Shown: positions 25,124-39,300 of the stretch, piece by piece
Position numbering within the stretch: the first letter of the stretch is position 1
Layout of the letters: each line of letters starts with the position of its first letter
From: Baylisascaris procyonis
Taxonomy: Eukaryota > Nematoda > Chromadorea > Rhabditida > Ascarididae
Direction: 5' to 3'
Assembly (NCBI GenBank): GCA_037389465.1
Contig: JAZARR010000250.1
Location: 2,170,001 to 2,234,000, forward strand
DNA length: 64,000 bases
Translations under genes and position numbers: made by a program
Notes under the pieces: model-generated
Database searches by the model: none
Told to the model about the DNA's origin: nothing
Seen by the model: the letters and a program-made list of their open reading frames with translations, nothing else

Positions 25124-28100
25124 CTGAGGTTATTACATTAGGTGAAGGTGAGGTTATCACGCCAGGTGAAAGTTAGGTTACCACACCAGGCAAAACTTAG
25201 GTTATCACACCAGGCAAAACTTAGGTTATCACACCAGGTGAAACTTAGGTTATCACACCAGGTGAAAGTTAGGTTATCACACCAGAAAAAGGTTAGGTTA
25301 TCACATGAGGTGAAAGTTAGGTTATCACACCAGAAAAAGGTTAGGTTATCACATGAGGTGAAACTTAGGTTATCACACCAGGTGAGACTTAGGTTATCAC
25401 ACCAGGTGAAACTTAGGTTATCACGCCAGGTGAAAGTTAGGTTACCACACCAGGCAAAACTTAGGTTATCACACCAGGCAAAACTTAGGTTATCACACCA
25501 GGTGAAACTTAGGTAATCACACCAGGTGAAAGTTAGGTTATCACACCAGAAAAAGGTTAGGTTATCACATGAGGTGAAACTTAGGTTATCACACCAGGTG
25601 AGACTTAGGTTATCACACCAGGTGAAACTTAGGTTATCACACCAGGTGAAAGTTAGGTTATCACACCATAAAAAGGTTAGGTTATCACATGAGGTGAAAG
25701 TTAGGTTATCACACCAGGTGAAAGTTAGGTTATCACACCAGAAAAAGGTTAGGTTATCACATGAGGTGAAACTTAGGTTATCACACCAGGTGAAAGTTAG
25801 GTTACCACACCAGAAAAAGGTTAGGTTATCACATGAGGTGAAAGTTAGGTTATCACACCAGGTGAAAGTTAGGTTACCACACCAGAAAAAGGTTAGGTTA
25901 TCACATGAGGTGAAAGTTAGGTTATCACAGCAGGTGAAAGTTAGGTTATCACACCAGAAAAAGGTTACGTTATCACATGAGGTGAAACTTAGGTTATCAC
26001 ACCAGGTGAAAGTTAGGTTATCACATGAGGTGAAAGTTAGGTTATCACACCAGGTGAAACTTAGGTTATCACACCAGGTGAAACTTAGGTTATCACACCA
26101 GGTGAAAGTTAGGTTATCACACCAGAAAAGGTTAGGTTATCACGTGAGGTGAAAGTTAGGTTATCACACCAGGTGAAAGTTAGGTTATTACACCAGAAAA
26201 AGGTTAGGTTATCACATGAGGTGAAAGTTAGGTTATCACACCAGGTGAAACTTAGGTTATCACACCAGGTGAAACTTAGGTCATCACACCAGGTGAAAGT
26301 TAGGTTATCACACCAGAAAAGGTTAGGTTATCACATGAGGTGAAAGTTAGGTTATCACACCAGAAAAAGGTTAGGTTACCACACCAGGCAAAACTTAGGT
26401 TATCACACCAGGCAAAACCTAGGTTATCACACCAGGTGAAACTTAGGTTATCACACCAGGTGAAACTTAGGTTATCAGACCAGGTGAAAGTTAGGTTATC
26501 ACACCAGGTGAGACTTAGGTTATCACACCAGGTGAAACTTAGGTTATCACACCAGGTGAAAGTTAGGTTATCACACCAGAAAAAGGTTAGGTTATCACGT
26601 GAGGTGAAAGTTAGGTTATCACACCAGGTGAAAGTTAGGTTATTACACCAGAAAAAGGTTAGGTTATCACATGAGGTGAAAGTTAGGTTATCACACCAGG
26701 TGAAACTTAGGTTATCACACCAGGTGAAAGTTAGGTTATCACACCAGAAAAAGGTTAGGTTATCACATGAGGTGAAAGTTAGGTTATCACACCAGAAAAA
26801 GGTTAGGTTACCACACCAGGCAAAACTTAGGTTATCACACCAGGCAAAACTTAGGTTATCACACCAGGTGAAAGTTAGGTTATCACACCAGAAAAAGGTT
26901 AGGTTATCACATGAGGTGAAACTTAGGTTATCACACCAGGCAAAACTTAGGTTATCACACCAGGTGAAACTTAGGTTATCACACCAGGTGAAAGTTAGGT
27001 TATCACACCAGAAAAAGGTTAGGTTATCACATGAGGTGAAAGTTAGGTTATCACACCAGAAAAAGGTTAGGTTATCACATGAGGTGAAACTTAGGTTATC
27101 ACACCAGGTGAGACTTAGGTTATCACACCAGGTGAAACTTAGGTTATCACGCCAGGTGAAAGTTAGGTTACCACACCAGGCAAAACTTAGGTTATCACAC
27201 CAGGCAAAACTTAGGTTATCACACCAGGTGAAACTTAGGTTATCACACCAGGTGAAAGTTAGGTTATCACACCAGGTGAGACTTAGGTTATCACACCAGG
27301 TGAAACTTAGGTTATCACACCAGGTGAGACTTAGGTTATCACACCAGGTGAAACTTAGGTTATCACACCAGGTGAAAGTTAGGTTATCACACCATAAAAA
27401 GGTTAGGTTATCACATGAGGTGAAAGTTAGGTTATCACACCAGGTGAAAGTTAGGTTATCACACCAGAAAAAGGTTAGGTTATCACATGAGGTGAAACTT
27501 AGGTTATCACACCAGGTGAAAGTTAGGTTACCACACCAGAAAAAGGTTAGGTTATCACATGAGGTGAAAGTTAGGTTATCACACCAGGTGAAAGTTAGGT
27601 TACCACACCAGAAAAAGGTTAGGTTATCACATGAGGTGAAAGTTAGGTTATCACAGCAGGTGAAAGTTAGGTTATCACACCAGAAAAAGGTTACGTTATC
27701 ACATGAGGTGAAACTTAGGTTATCACACCAGGTGAAAGTTAGGTTATCACATGAGGTGAAAGTTAGGTTATCACACCAGGTGAAACTTAGGTTATCACAC
27801 CAGGTGAAACTTAGGTTATCACACCAGGTGAAAGTTAGGTTATCACACCAGAAAAGGTTAGGTTATCACGTGAGGTGAAAGTTAGGTTATCACACCAGGT
27901 GAAAGTTAGGTTATTACACCAGAAAAAGGTTAGGTTATCACATGAGGTGAAAGTTAGGTTATCACACCAGGTGAAACTTAGGTTATCACACCAGGTGAAA
28001 GTTAGGTCATCACACCAGGTGAAAGTTAGGTTATCACACCAGAAAAGGTTAGGTTATCACATGAGGTGAAAGTTAGGTTATCACACCAGAAAAAGGTTAG

Positions 28101-29960
28101 GTTACCACACCAGGCAAAACTTAGGTTATCACACCAGGCAAAACTTAGGTTATCACACCAGGTGAGACTTAGGTTATCACACCAGGTGAAACTTAGGTTA
28201 TCACACCAGGTGAAAGTTAGGTCATCACACCAGGTGAAAGTTAGGTTATCACACCAGAAAAGGTTAGGTTATCACATGAGGTGAAAGTTAGGTTATCACA
28301 CCATAAATAGGTTAGGTTATCACATGAGGTGAAAGTTAGGTTATCACACCAGGTGAAACTTAGGTTATCACACCAGGTGAGACTTAGGTTATCACACCAG
28401 GTGAAACTTAGGTTATCACACCAGGTGAAAGTTAGGTTATCACACCAGAAAAAGGTTAGGTTATCACGTGAGGTGAAAGTTAGGTTATCACACCAGGTGA
28501 AAGTTAGGTTATTACACCAGAAAAAGGTTAGGTTATCACATGAGGTGAAAGTTAGGTTATCACACCAGGTGAAACTTAGGTTATCACACCAGGTGAAAGT
28601 TAGGTTATCACACCAGAAAAAGGTTAGGTTATCACATGAGGTGAAAGTTAGGTTATCACACCAGAAAAAGGTTAGGTTACCACACCAGGCAAAACTTAGG
28701 TTATCACACCAGGCAAAACTTAGGTTATCACACCAGGTGAAAGTTAGGTTATCACACCAGAAAAAGGTTAGGTTATCACATGAGGTGAAACTTAGGTTAT
28801 CACACCAGGTGAAACTTAGGTTATCACACCAGGTGAAACTTAGGTTATCACACCAGGTAAAAGTTAGGTTATCACACCATAAAAAGGTTAGGTTATCACA
28901 TGAGGTGAAAGTTAGCTTATCACACCAGGTGAAAGTTAGGTTATCACACCAGAAAAAGGTTAGGTTATCACATGAGGTGAAAGTTAGGTTATCACACCAG
29001 ATGAAAGTTAGGTTATCACACCAGAAAAAGGTTAGGTTATCACATGAGGTGAAACTTAGGTTATCACACCAGATGAAAGTTAGGTTATCACACCAGAAAA
29101 AGGTTAGGTTATCACATGAGGTGAAAGTTAGGTTATCACACCAGGTGAAACTTAGGTTATCACACCAGGTGAAACTTAGGTTATCACACCAGGTGTAACT
29201 TAGGTTATCACACCAGGTGAAAGTTAGGTTACCGCACCAGAAAAAGGTTAGGTTATCACATGAGGTGAAAGTTAGGTTATCACACCAGGTGAAAGCTAGG
29301 TTATCACACCAGAAAAAGGTTAGTTATCACATGAGGTGAAACTTAGGTTATCACACCAGGTGAAAGTTAGGTTATCACACCAGAAAAAGGTTAGGTTATC
29401 ACATGAGGTGAAAGTTAGGTTATCACACCAGGTGAAACTTAGGTTATCACACCAGGTGAGACTTAGGTTATCACACCAGGTGAAACTTAGGTTATCATAC
29501 CAGGTGAAAGTTAGGTTATCACACCAGAAAAAGGTTAGGTTATCACATGAGGTGAAAGTTAGGTTATCACACCGGGTGAAAGTTAGGTTATCACACCAGA
29601 AAAAGGTTAGGTTATCACATGAGGTGAAAGTTAGGTTATCACACCGGGTGAAACTTAGGTTATCACACCAGGTGTAACTTAGGTTATCACACCAGGTGAA
29701 AGTTTGGTTATCACACCAGGTGTAACTTAAGTTATCACACCAGGTGAAAGTTAGGTTATCACACCAGAAAAAGGTTAGGTTATCACATGAGGTGAAAGTT
29801 AGGTTATCACACCAGGTGAAAGTTAGGTTATCACACCAGAAAAAGGTTAGGTTATCACACCAGAAAAAGGTTAGGTTATCACATGAGGTGAAAGTTAGGT
29901 TATCACACCAGGTGAAAGTTAGGTTATCACACCAGAAAAAGGTTAGGTTATCACACCAGA
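25124..29960. repeat. 24-bp minisatellite, about 200 units
   Basis: An uninterrupted array with a 24-bp period. Most units share the core TTAGGTTATCACACCA, preceded by one of a few variable octamers ending in GTGAAAG, GTGAAAC, GTGAGAC, GCAAAAC or AAAAAGG. A second class ends in TCACATGA instead of TCACACCA. Because 24 is divisible by 3 and no unit contains a stop in several frames, long artificial open frames appear on both strands, giving an 8-residue repeat. These shift wherever a unit has lost one A (23 bp, for example near 26124, 26308 and 27850), and no start, splice or codon signature suggests translation. Blocks of the array are duplicated at offsets of 1726 and 1869 bp. Almost every unit contains TTATCA (TGATAA on the minus strand), and most junctions form CAGGTG. 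Confidence 0.97.
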
Positions 29961-31206
29961 TGAGCATCGAAACACCAAGTGAACGCTGAAAAGGTAGGAA
30001 ACTCCTTCCAGCTGACTGATGCTTCTTCCAGTCATTGTGCATTGAGGTTGCAAGATGATCATCGTTCGCCGTAATACTATAGCATAACGATCACCGATCA
30101 ACCGCTGTGCTTAGACGTTCATCTTTTAGGTTCGTTGCAACAACGACGAATGCCTTCTGGAAGCCTTATAACCATCTTTACAATTCTCTGCTTAAAGCAA
30201 TTGAACTGGCGAACACTTGTCTACTAATGCAAAAATATTCTTTGCATGTTCACTTAAGAAATGACGTTTAATTTTTTTGAGTCTTATCGAGGAATTATTT
30301 AGACTTCTAAAATGGGAAAGTTTAATTCCTTTTTGAATTTCAAGTTTAGAATGACGTCATTTTTGAAAAAAAAATTTCTCTTCGTTTGATCGTTATTTGA
30401 GAACTACTTCATTGAATTTCACTCATATTCGTATGGTTGTTAGTAATTCGGTTAACGCTGATAGCTATAATCACTGAAATGATTTAAAAGATCAAAACAA
30501 ACCGCCATATGGTCGCTGACAAGTAAAATAGATGTACCTCGTGCTGTCATTATAACAATTTATCAAATGCTCGAAGATGGTTCATTTTCACTTTATATGT
30601 AAATAAAAATAAAACATTCTATGGTCAAAACGATCGCATGTCATTAAGAATTTCATTATTTTTTGCATATTCAAAATTGAGGAATTCTCTAATTTTCAAT
30701 ATTAACTCACATTTATTTGTATGAATTTTAAAAAAAATTGACAATGCGAAAATGAATTACTCCGAAGTTGTTTGTGCATATATATGTTTATGTTTATCAA
30801 TCAATCGGTCACTTTCATCTCGGCAATCACTGAAATTTGAGTTGAAAAATTTGGTGAGTATAATAATAAATTATTCGTTAGAATTAAAAATTATGAAATT
30901 TTTGAACGTTTGTTGCGAAGAGTTTAATTGAATAAAATATAAACGTTGTATTGAGCAATTTTTATTTTTATTTTCTTTTATTGGTAACTTGTAAAATTGG
31001 TTGGTTAGTGAGCCGGATGTGAGAGTGTATACCGTGAAAATTTCTCTGGCATGCTTCCTCTACCTGTTTGAGAATAACAACTATACTTCATGAACCTGGC
31101 AATTTTTTGGGGGTAACTCAATTTTTTCCAGCCCCTGCAGTATTTCCGGCCTGCCCAAATCTGCTTATCACCATGGGTATCCCACTTTGGACCGGCACAT
31201 ACACAT

Positions 31207-31342
<136 letters not shown>

Positions 31343-32607
31343 GGACTAAATGGACTAAAATCACTTTTTGTTGACTGAATGAGGTATTGACCACTCTCAA
31401 GTGACGCAGTTATTTCTAAATAATAAATGAATAAAGTTGTGAGCGTTCCAATTACTTTGTGTAAGCATAGGTTTGCTCAAATAATCCATTTGTGGGATAT
31501 TTGCAAGTCACAGAATCTTTTTTAAGCATAAATCTCTCTTATTGGGTGCTTTATATTCGTAACCCCGACCCCCCCCCCCTTCTGAACGTATTTAAAAACG
31601 TCAAAAAAAAAAACTCAAACACACATACGGCATCGGTGGTTCCTGTTTAAATATTCTATTATATTCGCAAACAGTGATATTTAAATATGTAATATACCCA
31701 CAAAATGGAAACCATAAAGAATTGAAAAACGAGCGCTGAATAAGTTCTTTACTAAATATTAGTCCTGTTTTTATTCGGCTACCCGCGGGCGATGAAAACT
31801 CCAGGGCCTTTATTTGAAGGAATATGATAGTTCTTAATTCGTTAGATCTATCTTATTTACGCATCTCTTAAAGGTGGGTAAATCATTTCTCTTGAATAAA
31901 TTTCATAGAAAAAAGGAAAGTCATTTGTGGGAAACAAAAAGAGATAAATAATGAGAAAATTATTAATTAAAGGAAAATGAAAGTGAACGCATATTTGAAA
32001 TGATTGGAGAAAATATTACAATGAATTTCTTTGCGTTCTTTATGGATGTAAATTTATTTATTTTTATTTTCAACACATTTATACAAATTTTCACTATGAA
32101 ATAAATAAATATGATTGAATTAATTTTAAAATAATAGAGTTGGTAGCCGCACCTTGTGGCATTTCATCGAATGAGTGGAGCAAGCTCCGGAGTCGTTAAC
32201 AGTAACCGGCAACACGTCGTAAACGAGATGTACTCGTAGCTGCAAAACAATATCACATCATATATATGGGTTATTTGAATTAGCGGTTGATGATTACCGT
32301 AGTGAATCGGTTGAGTGAATGCTGTGGGTGGGCAATCAAATCGTTTCGAGACCGAATTCGTACGACAGCAATCGGGTTGCCATCTTGAATCGTGTGCGAC
32401 TGTGTGGAGGGCGGGCGTTTGTGTCCAACAGCACGGACGCCCTTTAGCGAATGCGCAAAATTTTCTTCTTAGTTTGTGCGGAGTACGCGTGCCGACTCTC
32501 TAATTCTCTTCTAATGGCCACGCCCTTTCGCCACCGTCTGACGCAGTGTGAACGGGTGACCGCACGCATGGCACCCTCTCTTTAGCCGTTTGTTCACGCA
32601 TTCCCCA

Positions 32608-32614
32608 TATAAAA
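32608..32614 (+). promoter_or_regulatory. TATA-like box upstream of cbp-1
   Basis: TATAAAA in a locally GC-richer stretch, about 700 bp before the cbp-1 start codon and 300 bp before the acceptor-like site at 32913. Placement fits a promoter if the 5' UTR has an intron or is trans-spliced. Evidence is positional only. Confidence 0.25.
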
Positions 32615-32982
32615 CATCGTTGGTCATTTCACTTGAACCTGCTTGGTCAGCTAGTTTTTTTTAGTCGTTTATTAACATGAAGGTGTCGATGAAAGGAGTT
32701 TGCTTAGAAAAGGTTCACAAGTGAAGTGTTTATTGTTTTTTGTGGTTTTTTTTCATGGTGGTATAAAAAATAACCAATTTGGATGCGATCGTTGAAGGGG
32801 AGGGGGATTGCTGGGATGACGGGGGATTGCTTATTGTTATATCGATGTGACGCATTTACTAGTTTCATGCAGAAGTGCATTGTTAACGACGAGGAAGGTG
32901 TTGTTTGTTTCAGCCGCGCACAACGAGTGACGCGACGCGTGCTATCGGGAAGAGAGTGAGTGGTCGCGAAGTGTGGCTACTG

Positions 32983-33212
32983 TTGTCGGCATACGACAAT
33001 TTGTCGGACGTTTCAGTCGGTTGTCGGGTAGATATTTGTCGGCAGACAATTAAAATATTCTTAACAGAAGTGCGCCGCTAGAGTGGCGACACTTTTTGGT
33101 AATTGAATGTGCGACTGTATATTGCGCGACCGTAGCCGCCGCTTTGAAGTCGCAGTGGAGAAATATTGTCGGTTTGTTGTCGCAGCGACACATCCGCCGC
33201 TGCTATTGTCGG
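32983..33212 (+). promoter_or_regulatory. Cluster of six TTGTCGG motifs
   Basis: Exact TTGTCGG occurs at 32983, 33001, 33021, 33036, 33166 and 33206, with a near copy TTGTCGC at 33177 and an inverted partial (CGACAA) at 32994. All are within 230 bp, shortly before the cbp-1 start codon and in what is probably 5' UTR or proximal promoter. I do not recognise the factor. Confidence 0.45.
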
Positions 33213-33318
33213 GTGTCGTTGAGTCTGTTTACTAGCTGAAAGAGCCCCCTTTTGGGTGGCGATCTCTGTGATTCTTTCTGCCAATCCCCTCAAAAAAAAA
33301 AAACTTCCCGAGGAACAA

Positions 33319-36300
33319 ATGATGTCGGCTGATATTCTCGACGAACCCTCAACTAAGAAGCAAAAACTATCCTCACCTTCCGGTAAGTCCTACAATGCTC
33401 TCAACTTTTTCTTTTGTCGCTCACTCTTGCAAGGATGTGCTAGAAAGTACTACTTTGTGCTAAGCCTCGATGGTATAGGCGAGGTGTAGGATTAGCCATC
33501 AATACAGGTGTTACAAGTGACCGGCAGCAAAGGAATGACGGTATTTGTTTTACTTAAAGAACTACTAAATGATTTGAATGCTCATATGAAACACGTCGTT
33601 AGTATGGAAATTTTTCAATGCGGTTTTTGATATTTTGTATGCGCACATCGTTGCATTGTTTATTGATTTGTGTGGAACATTTGCAAGTGGTAATATGTTT
33701 GTCTTTATGTAAATATTTTTGCATATCATCTCTTAGTAACGATTTTTTTCTATTGTGTTGTTGTGATATTATGAAGACACAATTGGTTGGAATAATCTAG
33801 TTATTGTATGGTAAGATATTAAGTAATTGTATGGATAGTTATACCTTTCGAGAATTCGAGTTTACTAATTAACCGATGCAAGATGTTTATTTTAGCTTTT
33901 TGATGCTTTATATGTTTTCTTGACTATCAGCACTCATCCTCATAAACATGTTTATTTCAAAAAAAAAAAAATAATAATAATAACCGCTTTCGGTATATAA
34001 TGAAATAAAGTTCACCTTCATTGTTTATTATTTACAATAGGCGCATCGCCGTCTTTGAGGTGTTTGTTATCGTATTTTACCGAGAGGTTTATCCCTGGGA
34101 TAATAATTGGCGAGTATTCTAGATAAATATCAACATCGATGCAACTGTGGCTAGAAAATTTATGAGTTCAATTACGTAATGGTTGAATGGTAATGAATTA
34201 TTTCGAATATCCTGAAAACACCTCACGGTATATCATATATTTTGTCTTATATTTAACTTTGTTGGACGATGGACGTTTCGTTGATATGTATGGCGTTTAT
34301 GAGAGGTTACGTATAGTATAGTATTAGTAAGCTCATCGAGCATGGTTTTTCCCTTGGTAAGCAAAATTTTTTGTTCTTAGTGAACTCTATTCTCATTATG
34401 TTTTCCTCTCCCTCCCTTTGCATCCCTCCCTTCAATCATCTCCCCCCCCCCCCCACCACCACTTTAATTTTCTCGGCGGGGCATTTGTTGAAGATAATAT
34501 TATTGAAAAATTTGTAAAATATTGCACACGTATGAGCATTTAAGGGAACTATTGGTTCTATTTAAATTTAATTCCCTCAATATTAAGTTTTATTTAAATT
34601 TAATTCCCTCAATATTAAGTTTTATTTAAATTTAATTCCCTCAATATTAAGTTTTATTTAAATTTAATTCCCTCAATATTAAGTTTTTATTTAAATTTAA
34701 TTCCCTGAATATTAAGTTTTATTTAAATTTAATTCCCTCAATATTAAGTTTTATTTAAATTTAATTCCCTCAATATTAAGTTTTATTTAAATTTAATTCC
34801 CTCAATATTAAGGTGATATTTTTGTTGCATTTTTATTTGTGGATAGGGGTTTCTATTCTGACTATGTTTAAAACTATTGGAAAAACATCGCGCATTCTAC
34901 GTGCATTCATTGAAAAATTTCTTTGCGCGGGCATTACGCCAATGTTTTCGTTTCGCATTGTATGTTCTCTTCTCGAAGCGTTGCGTACGCATGTTGCGAA
35001 GTGGCAAATGATTTCAACCAGCTGGAAATATAAGAGATCTGTTGGGTGACAAGAGGTATTCTTTCTATCTAATGCGGTGAAAAAAAAAAACACCTGTAAA
35101 AATAATTAAATAAGAAAAATCAAAGAAGGTATAGCGACAAGCTTATTTCATTGCCCTGTTTTTTTTTTCTTTTTTCTGGTGAAGTTTGTTATATGTGCAG
35201 ATGTTTTCTTCTTGTTGCAGATAGTTGATACGTTTTCGCGATGCTTATATTTTCATTCCATCAAAGGTTATTCATACTTTTTGTTGATAGTTTATTTGCA
35301 CCTTAGAGAGGATTTATAATGTGATCAGCTGATCACGTTCAGCGATAGCCGTTTAGTTCATTCACATTTAGCACTCACTTAATGCGGAATTATCAGTTAG
35401 TAGTAAGTGTTTTGCTTCATCCCAGAAATAATCTCCTCAAATACAGTGGGATATAATCATGGAATGATATAGATCATTGTTGCACGAAACGTTGATCTTG
35501 ATTTTCGAATATTTTTCTTCTTATCTTTTATGCTAAACGCTAATCTCTAGCCGTTTTCTTGCTTGGCTTTCATTTATGCCTGAATCCACGAGTGGAAATA
35601 GGCGTCAGATGGATGCATCGCAAAAATATATAGGAAAGCTCTATAAGCGTTTTTTCTGTAAGCGATGGGAATAGAAAAGAAAAGAGCCCAAATACCCTAA
35701 AGTGGTGACTATCAATCTGAACGAGTTCCATCGTCGTCGTACCCTAGGCGGGTATGTTCTTATTGCTTACGTACAATTTTTTCTAAGCTACAGGTGCATC
35801 TTGTTGTAGAGATTTTCCATTTGTTCCATGGATCTGTAACAATGAGGAAGTTGCGAAAATGAGAGGCTTTTTTGCATGTTGTCGGGAACGGCTCTCCCAA
35901 GGTGATTTTTGACGGTTGTAGAAATAGGCGAGGGAAGGGAACATTAAGAAGTATCGTGCTCATCGAAACGATGATATCTGTACTATTGAACTACAAATCA
36001 CTTTTCCAAATATTTTAAGGCATCATTAAACCTAGGTGTTGATGTAGTATCAGAATGCATGGAGAAGGATGCTGAAAAGCAATTGATAAAGCATCTCTCA
36101 AATGTTACGTTATTATGTAGTGTTGCGGCTGGTTTATTTATCGTTGTCCTCAGATAAGGTGTACATTGCTGCGCTCCGTATCATAGCGGCTTTTTCTTAT
36201 TTCGAAGGCGCTTTTTTTTTATACTCAGCCGTCTATATATTGAAATTTTATTTCATATTCTCCGGATCCACTAGGCGTAGCAAAAATCAGATGAATCTAA

Positions 36301-39300
36301 TTTTATGAATGAAAGAAAATAAGTAAGACATTCAATGAAAAACTATCTATAAGGGCGTCGTTTTGAGGGGGAGGAACATTGTTGAGACAACATAAGTCAC
36401 ACACATGTTGTGAAGTGCACCCGATCGGCACGCGATGTAGACACACACGTGGTTGTTTATTGATCGAAATTGAACGATCGAAGTGTGACTTTTTGTTGTT
36501 GAACTTTGAACGTAGTGATCATTGTGTCGTAATGTCTGCTTTCGTACTGTACACGTGGTCATATATGTTAATATCGAGCATGTTCTATGCTAACATTTTG
36601 AGGGTAAAGGGTTTCGATTACGATATCTGCTGTCGAATCTTCTCTCTGATCTTGCTCCGTCTCTAGATCGATGAACCTCTTATTGGCGTTGGTTCGTATA
36701 TGAAACTTGGCTTTATTTCCATTTCCTTTTTTTTGTGAACGACGACGTGCAGTAGTTAAAGTCTCATATGAGCGGGGTTCCACATTATATTGCTAATAAT
36801 ATAAAGGCGAGAGGGGAGGGAGAGGATAAAGTGGAACAAATTCCTATCTCATTGAATACTTTTCATGTTATTCGATTGTTATGTCGATAGATTTGATTGT
36901 CAGAGAAAAATGAGCTCAACCAGCCGCAGTATATTTGCTTAATTTCACCGCTTAGTGTTAATCGCTTTTCTCGTTTATCACTGAAGTATTGAGTATTTAA
37001 ATGAATGGTGTAGATCATGCGCATTTGACATAATGTAATTTCCACCCGGTTGTATATTAGTGAAATCCGTTATGCTGATATGATTGTATTACAAACAACA
37101 AACAGTGCTCTCTCTTTGTTTTTTATTGCATCAATCCATGAGGTGTTCCTTTCAAAGTTTTGTCGTAGCGCGTTATTTCCGCTTAATTTGTTTTTTTTCA
37201 TGTTTGCTTGTTTGTTTGATAAATATAATTGTGCGATTCCATAGTGAAAGCATATTTAATGCCCTTTAGGCAACGAATGTTGGGAAAATGATATTAAAGA
37301 GGGAAGGAAGGGGGGGGGGGGGAAGACACTCATAGTAATAGTGATAGTATGGTCTTGAACATACCCAGCTGCCATTCTAAAATACCAGAGAGATTAATCA
37401 ACACAATCATTCCTCATTGTCGATGAAACAATTAGGCTTGGTGGCACTAAATCATGGAATTTGCAATTTCCTTCAGAATTATTTTATTGAGTTCAAAAAA
37501 AAAAAACTAAACTGCCTATCATATTCAGCAATTGTCATTAAACATGTTTTAATATTTCCGATGAAATCTATTTTACTTAAGACTATAATGCCTTATTTTA
37601 TTTGATCAAACATTGAGGTGTTTCATTATTTCAGTCACCTGGAGAGGTTTCTATTTTTTTTTTTTTTATCGGGTATCGAAACTAAGTTTTCTATGTTTAT
37701 TAACTTAAATTAGCTGAAATAAATTCACTCGAGGAGTCTTTATTTTCATCAAAATACGCAATGCTTTTATTGTTGCTCAGCTTTTATTATTATTCTGCTT
37801 CTGTATATATTAGATTAGATTCATATTGTTTTATAGAAATATGCAATTCAGTCAGTGTTTAAGGATGAAGTAAGAGATAAGACGATTGTGATGAGTAATA
37901 TTTGGCGACAGGAAGTAGAAGATATAGCCAGTATGGTGTTGAAAGTGATGCAACGTTAGTAATATTGCTTTAGGAATATTGCTATTTGTAATTTTTAGTA
38001 GCAGGTTGCAATATATTATGCATTGTTGGTTTAGATTTAGATGATGGGAATCTCGGTGAAGGCTGGAAGGGTTGTCCAATGGCACTAATTGAGGCTTTAG
38101 GACTATTTAAAAACTTTCTTTATGATTGACTATGGGTATTTCTTATTTCATTCGGTTCATCATATCTCTTTTTTTTTCAGAAAGCAAGAGCTTTTTAGTC
38201 TATGGGAATCTGATGTCTCAGTTGAAAAATTTGACGAAGGGGGAGAGGAGAGGGGGACCTGTTGAAACGGAATGATCGTGTTGACGAGAAGTTCCATGAT
38301 AGTTTTGGTTTTCATATAACAGAGGGGCGTTTCTGTTCGTTGAAATTTTTGTGTAGGGTTTTATGCTACTTTATATTTTCGAATTGGTAGTTTATATTGC
38401 CAGTAAGAATGTTGTTTTTCTTTTGTGGGGGAGGGGAGGGGATATTGTGGTTGAGGTTTTTTTATTGATGATACTAATTATTTCAGATTTTGACGATGAC
38501 CCGTTAAGCGAGTTAGAAAAATTGGATCCTTTGCCTTCAAGTCAGGCACAGAGTTCCTCAAATGGAGCCGGTATGGATCCGTTGTCTCAGCAGCCATCTA
38601 GCGTCCATATGCCGGTATGTGAATTCGTCTATTTTTTAACGAGATTTAACAAAGGTGAATTATCGAAGGGCTCATAAAGAGAGCATTTTGCTATGGATTT
38701 GAAATGACTCAAGACAGTGGGATATATTTGACATTCATCTTTGCATCTAACATTGCATGTTTGCAAATCATAGATGGATTTTCAGTTGGTGGGTCAATCT
38801 AGGCAAAGGGAAATCGAGCTGAGTATATTGTTTATGATAGTCATTACAACTGTGCACTTTAAAAGTTCACAGTTCTAATGTAAAGCTGAGAATGGGAAAT
38901 GAGACAATTGGATAAGCGATCGAATGCTTGAAAAAAAGAGAATTTGGGCGGCTTTTAGTGATACGTGAATGCGCATTTCACTCGTTTTATCTTTATTTCT
39001 AGATGAGTAATGGAGGTGGTCCATCGTCCGTTGGCAATATGGGAACGCCGAATCAGCAAGGCGGCGCTGCCCATGGAAGCTACGGTGGGCCGAATTCGCA
39101 ATCACAATCCACGGGTCCTCCTCAACCACATAGTGCACCACCGCCTCAGCAGAACGCACCTTCGCAGTCTAGTGTCCTTCAAGAATTACTGCAGAATCCT
39201 TCGAGCCAAAATAGCCAAACGATGAACAGTCCCAGACCGCCGTACTCAACTCAGTACCAGACAAGGTATATTTGCAACCCTTTTACTGTTTGCTGTATGG

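Noticed and set aside
25124..29960. Internal telomeric repeat (nematode TTAGGC)
   Set aside because: Units contain TTAGGT followed by TATCAC with a 24-bp period; the hexamer TTAGGC is not tandemly present.
25124..29960. CRISPR-like array
   Set aside because: There are no unique spacers, the units are contiguous, and the context is eukaryotic.
25142..30042. Long open frames on both strands across the minisatellite, with an 8-residue repeat such as VKVRLSHQ or WCDNLTFT
   Set aside because: A 24-bp period without stops keeps frames open automatically. Frames break wherever a unit is 23 bp, and there is no signal peptide, splice or start context.
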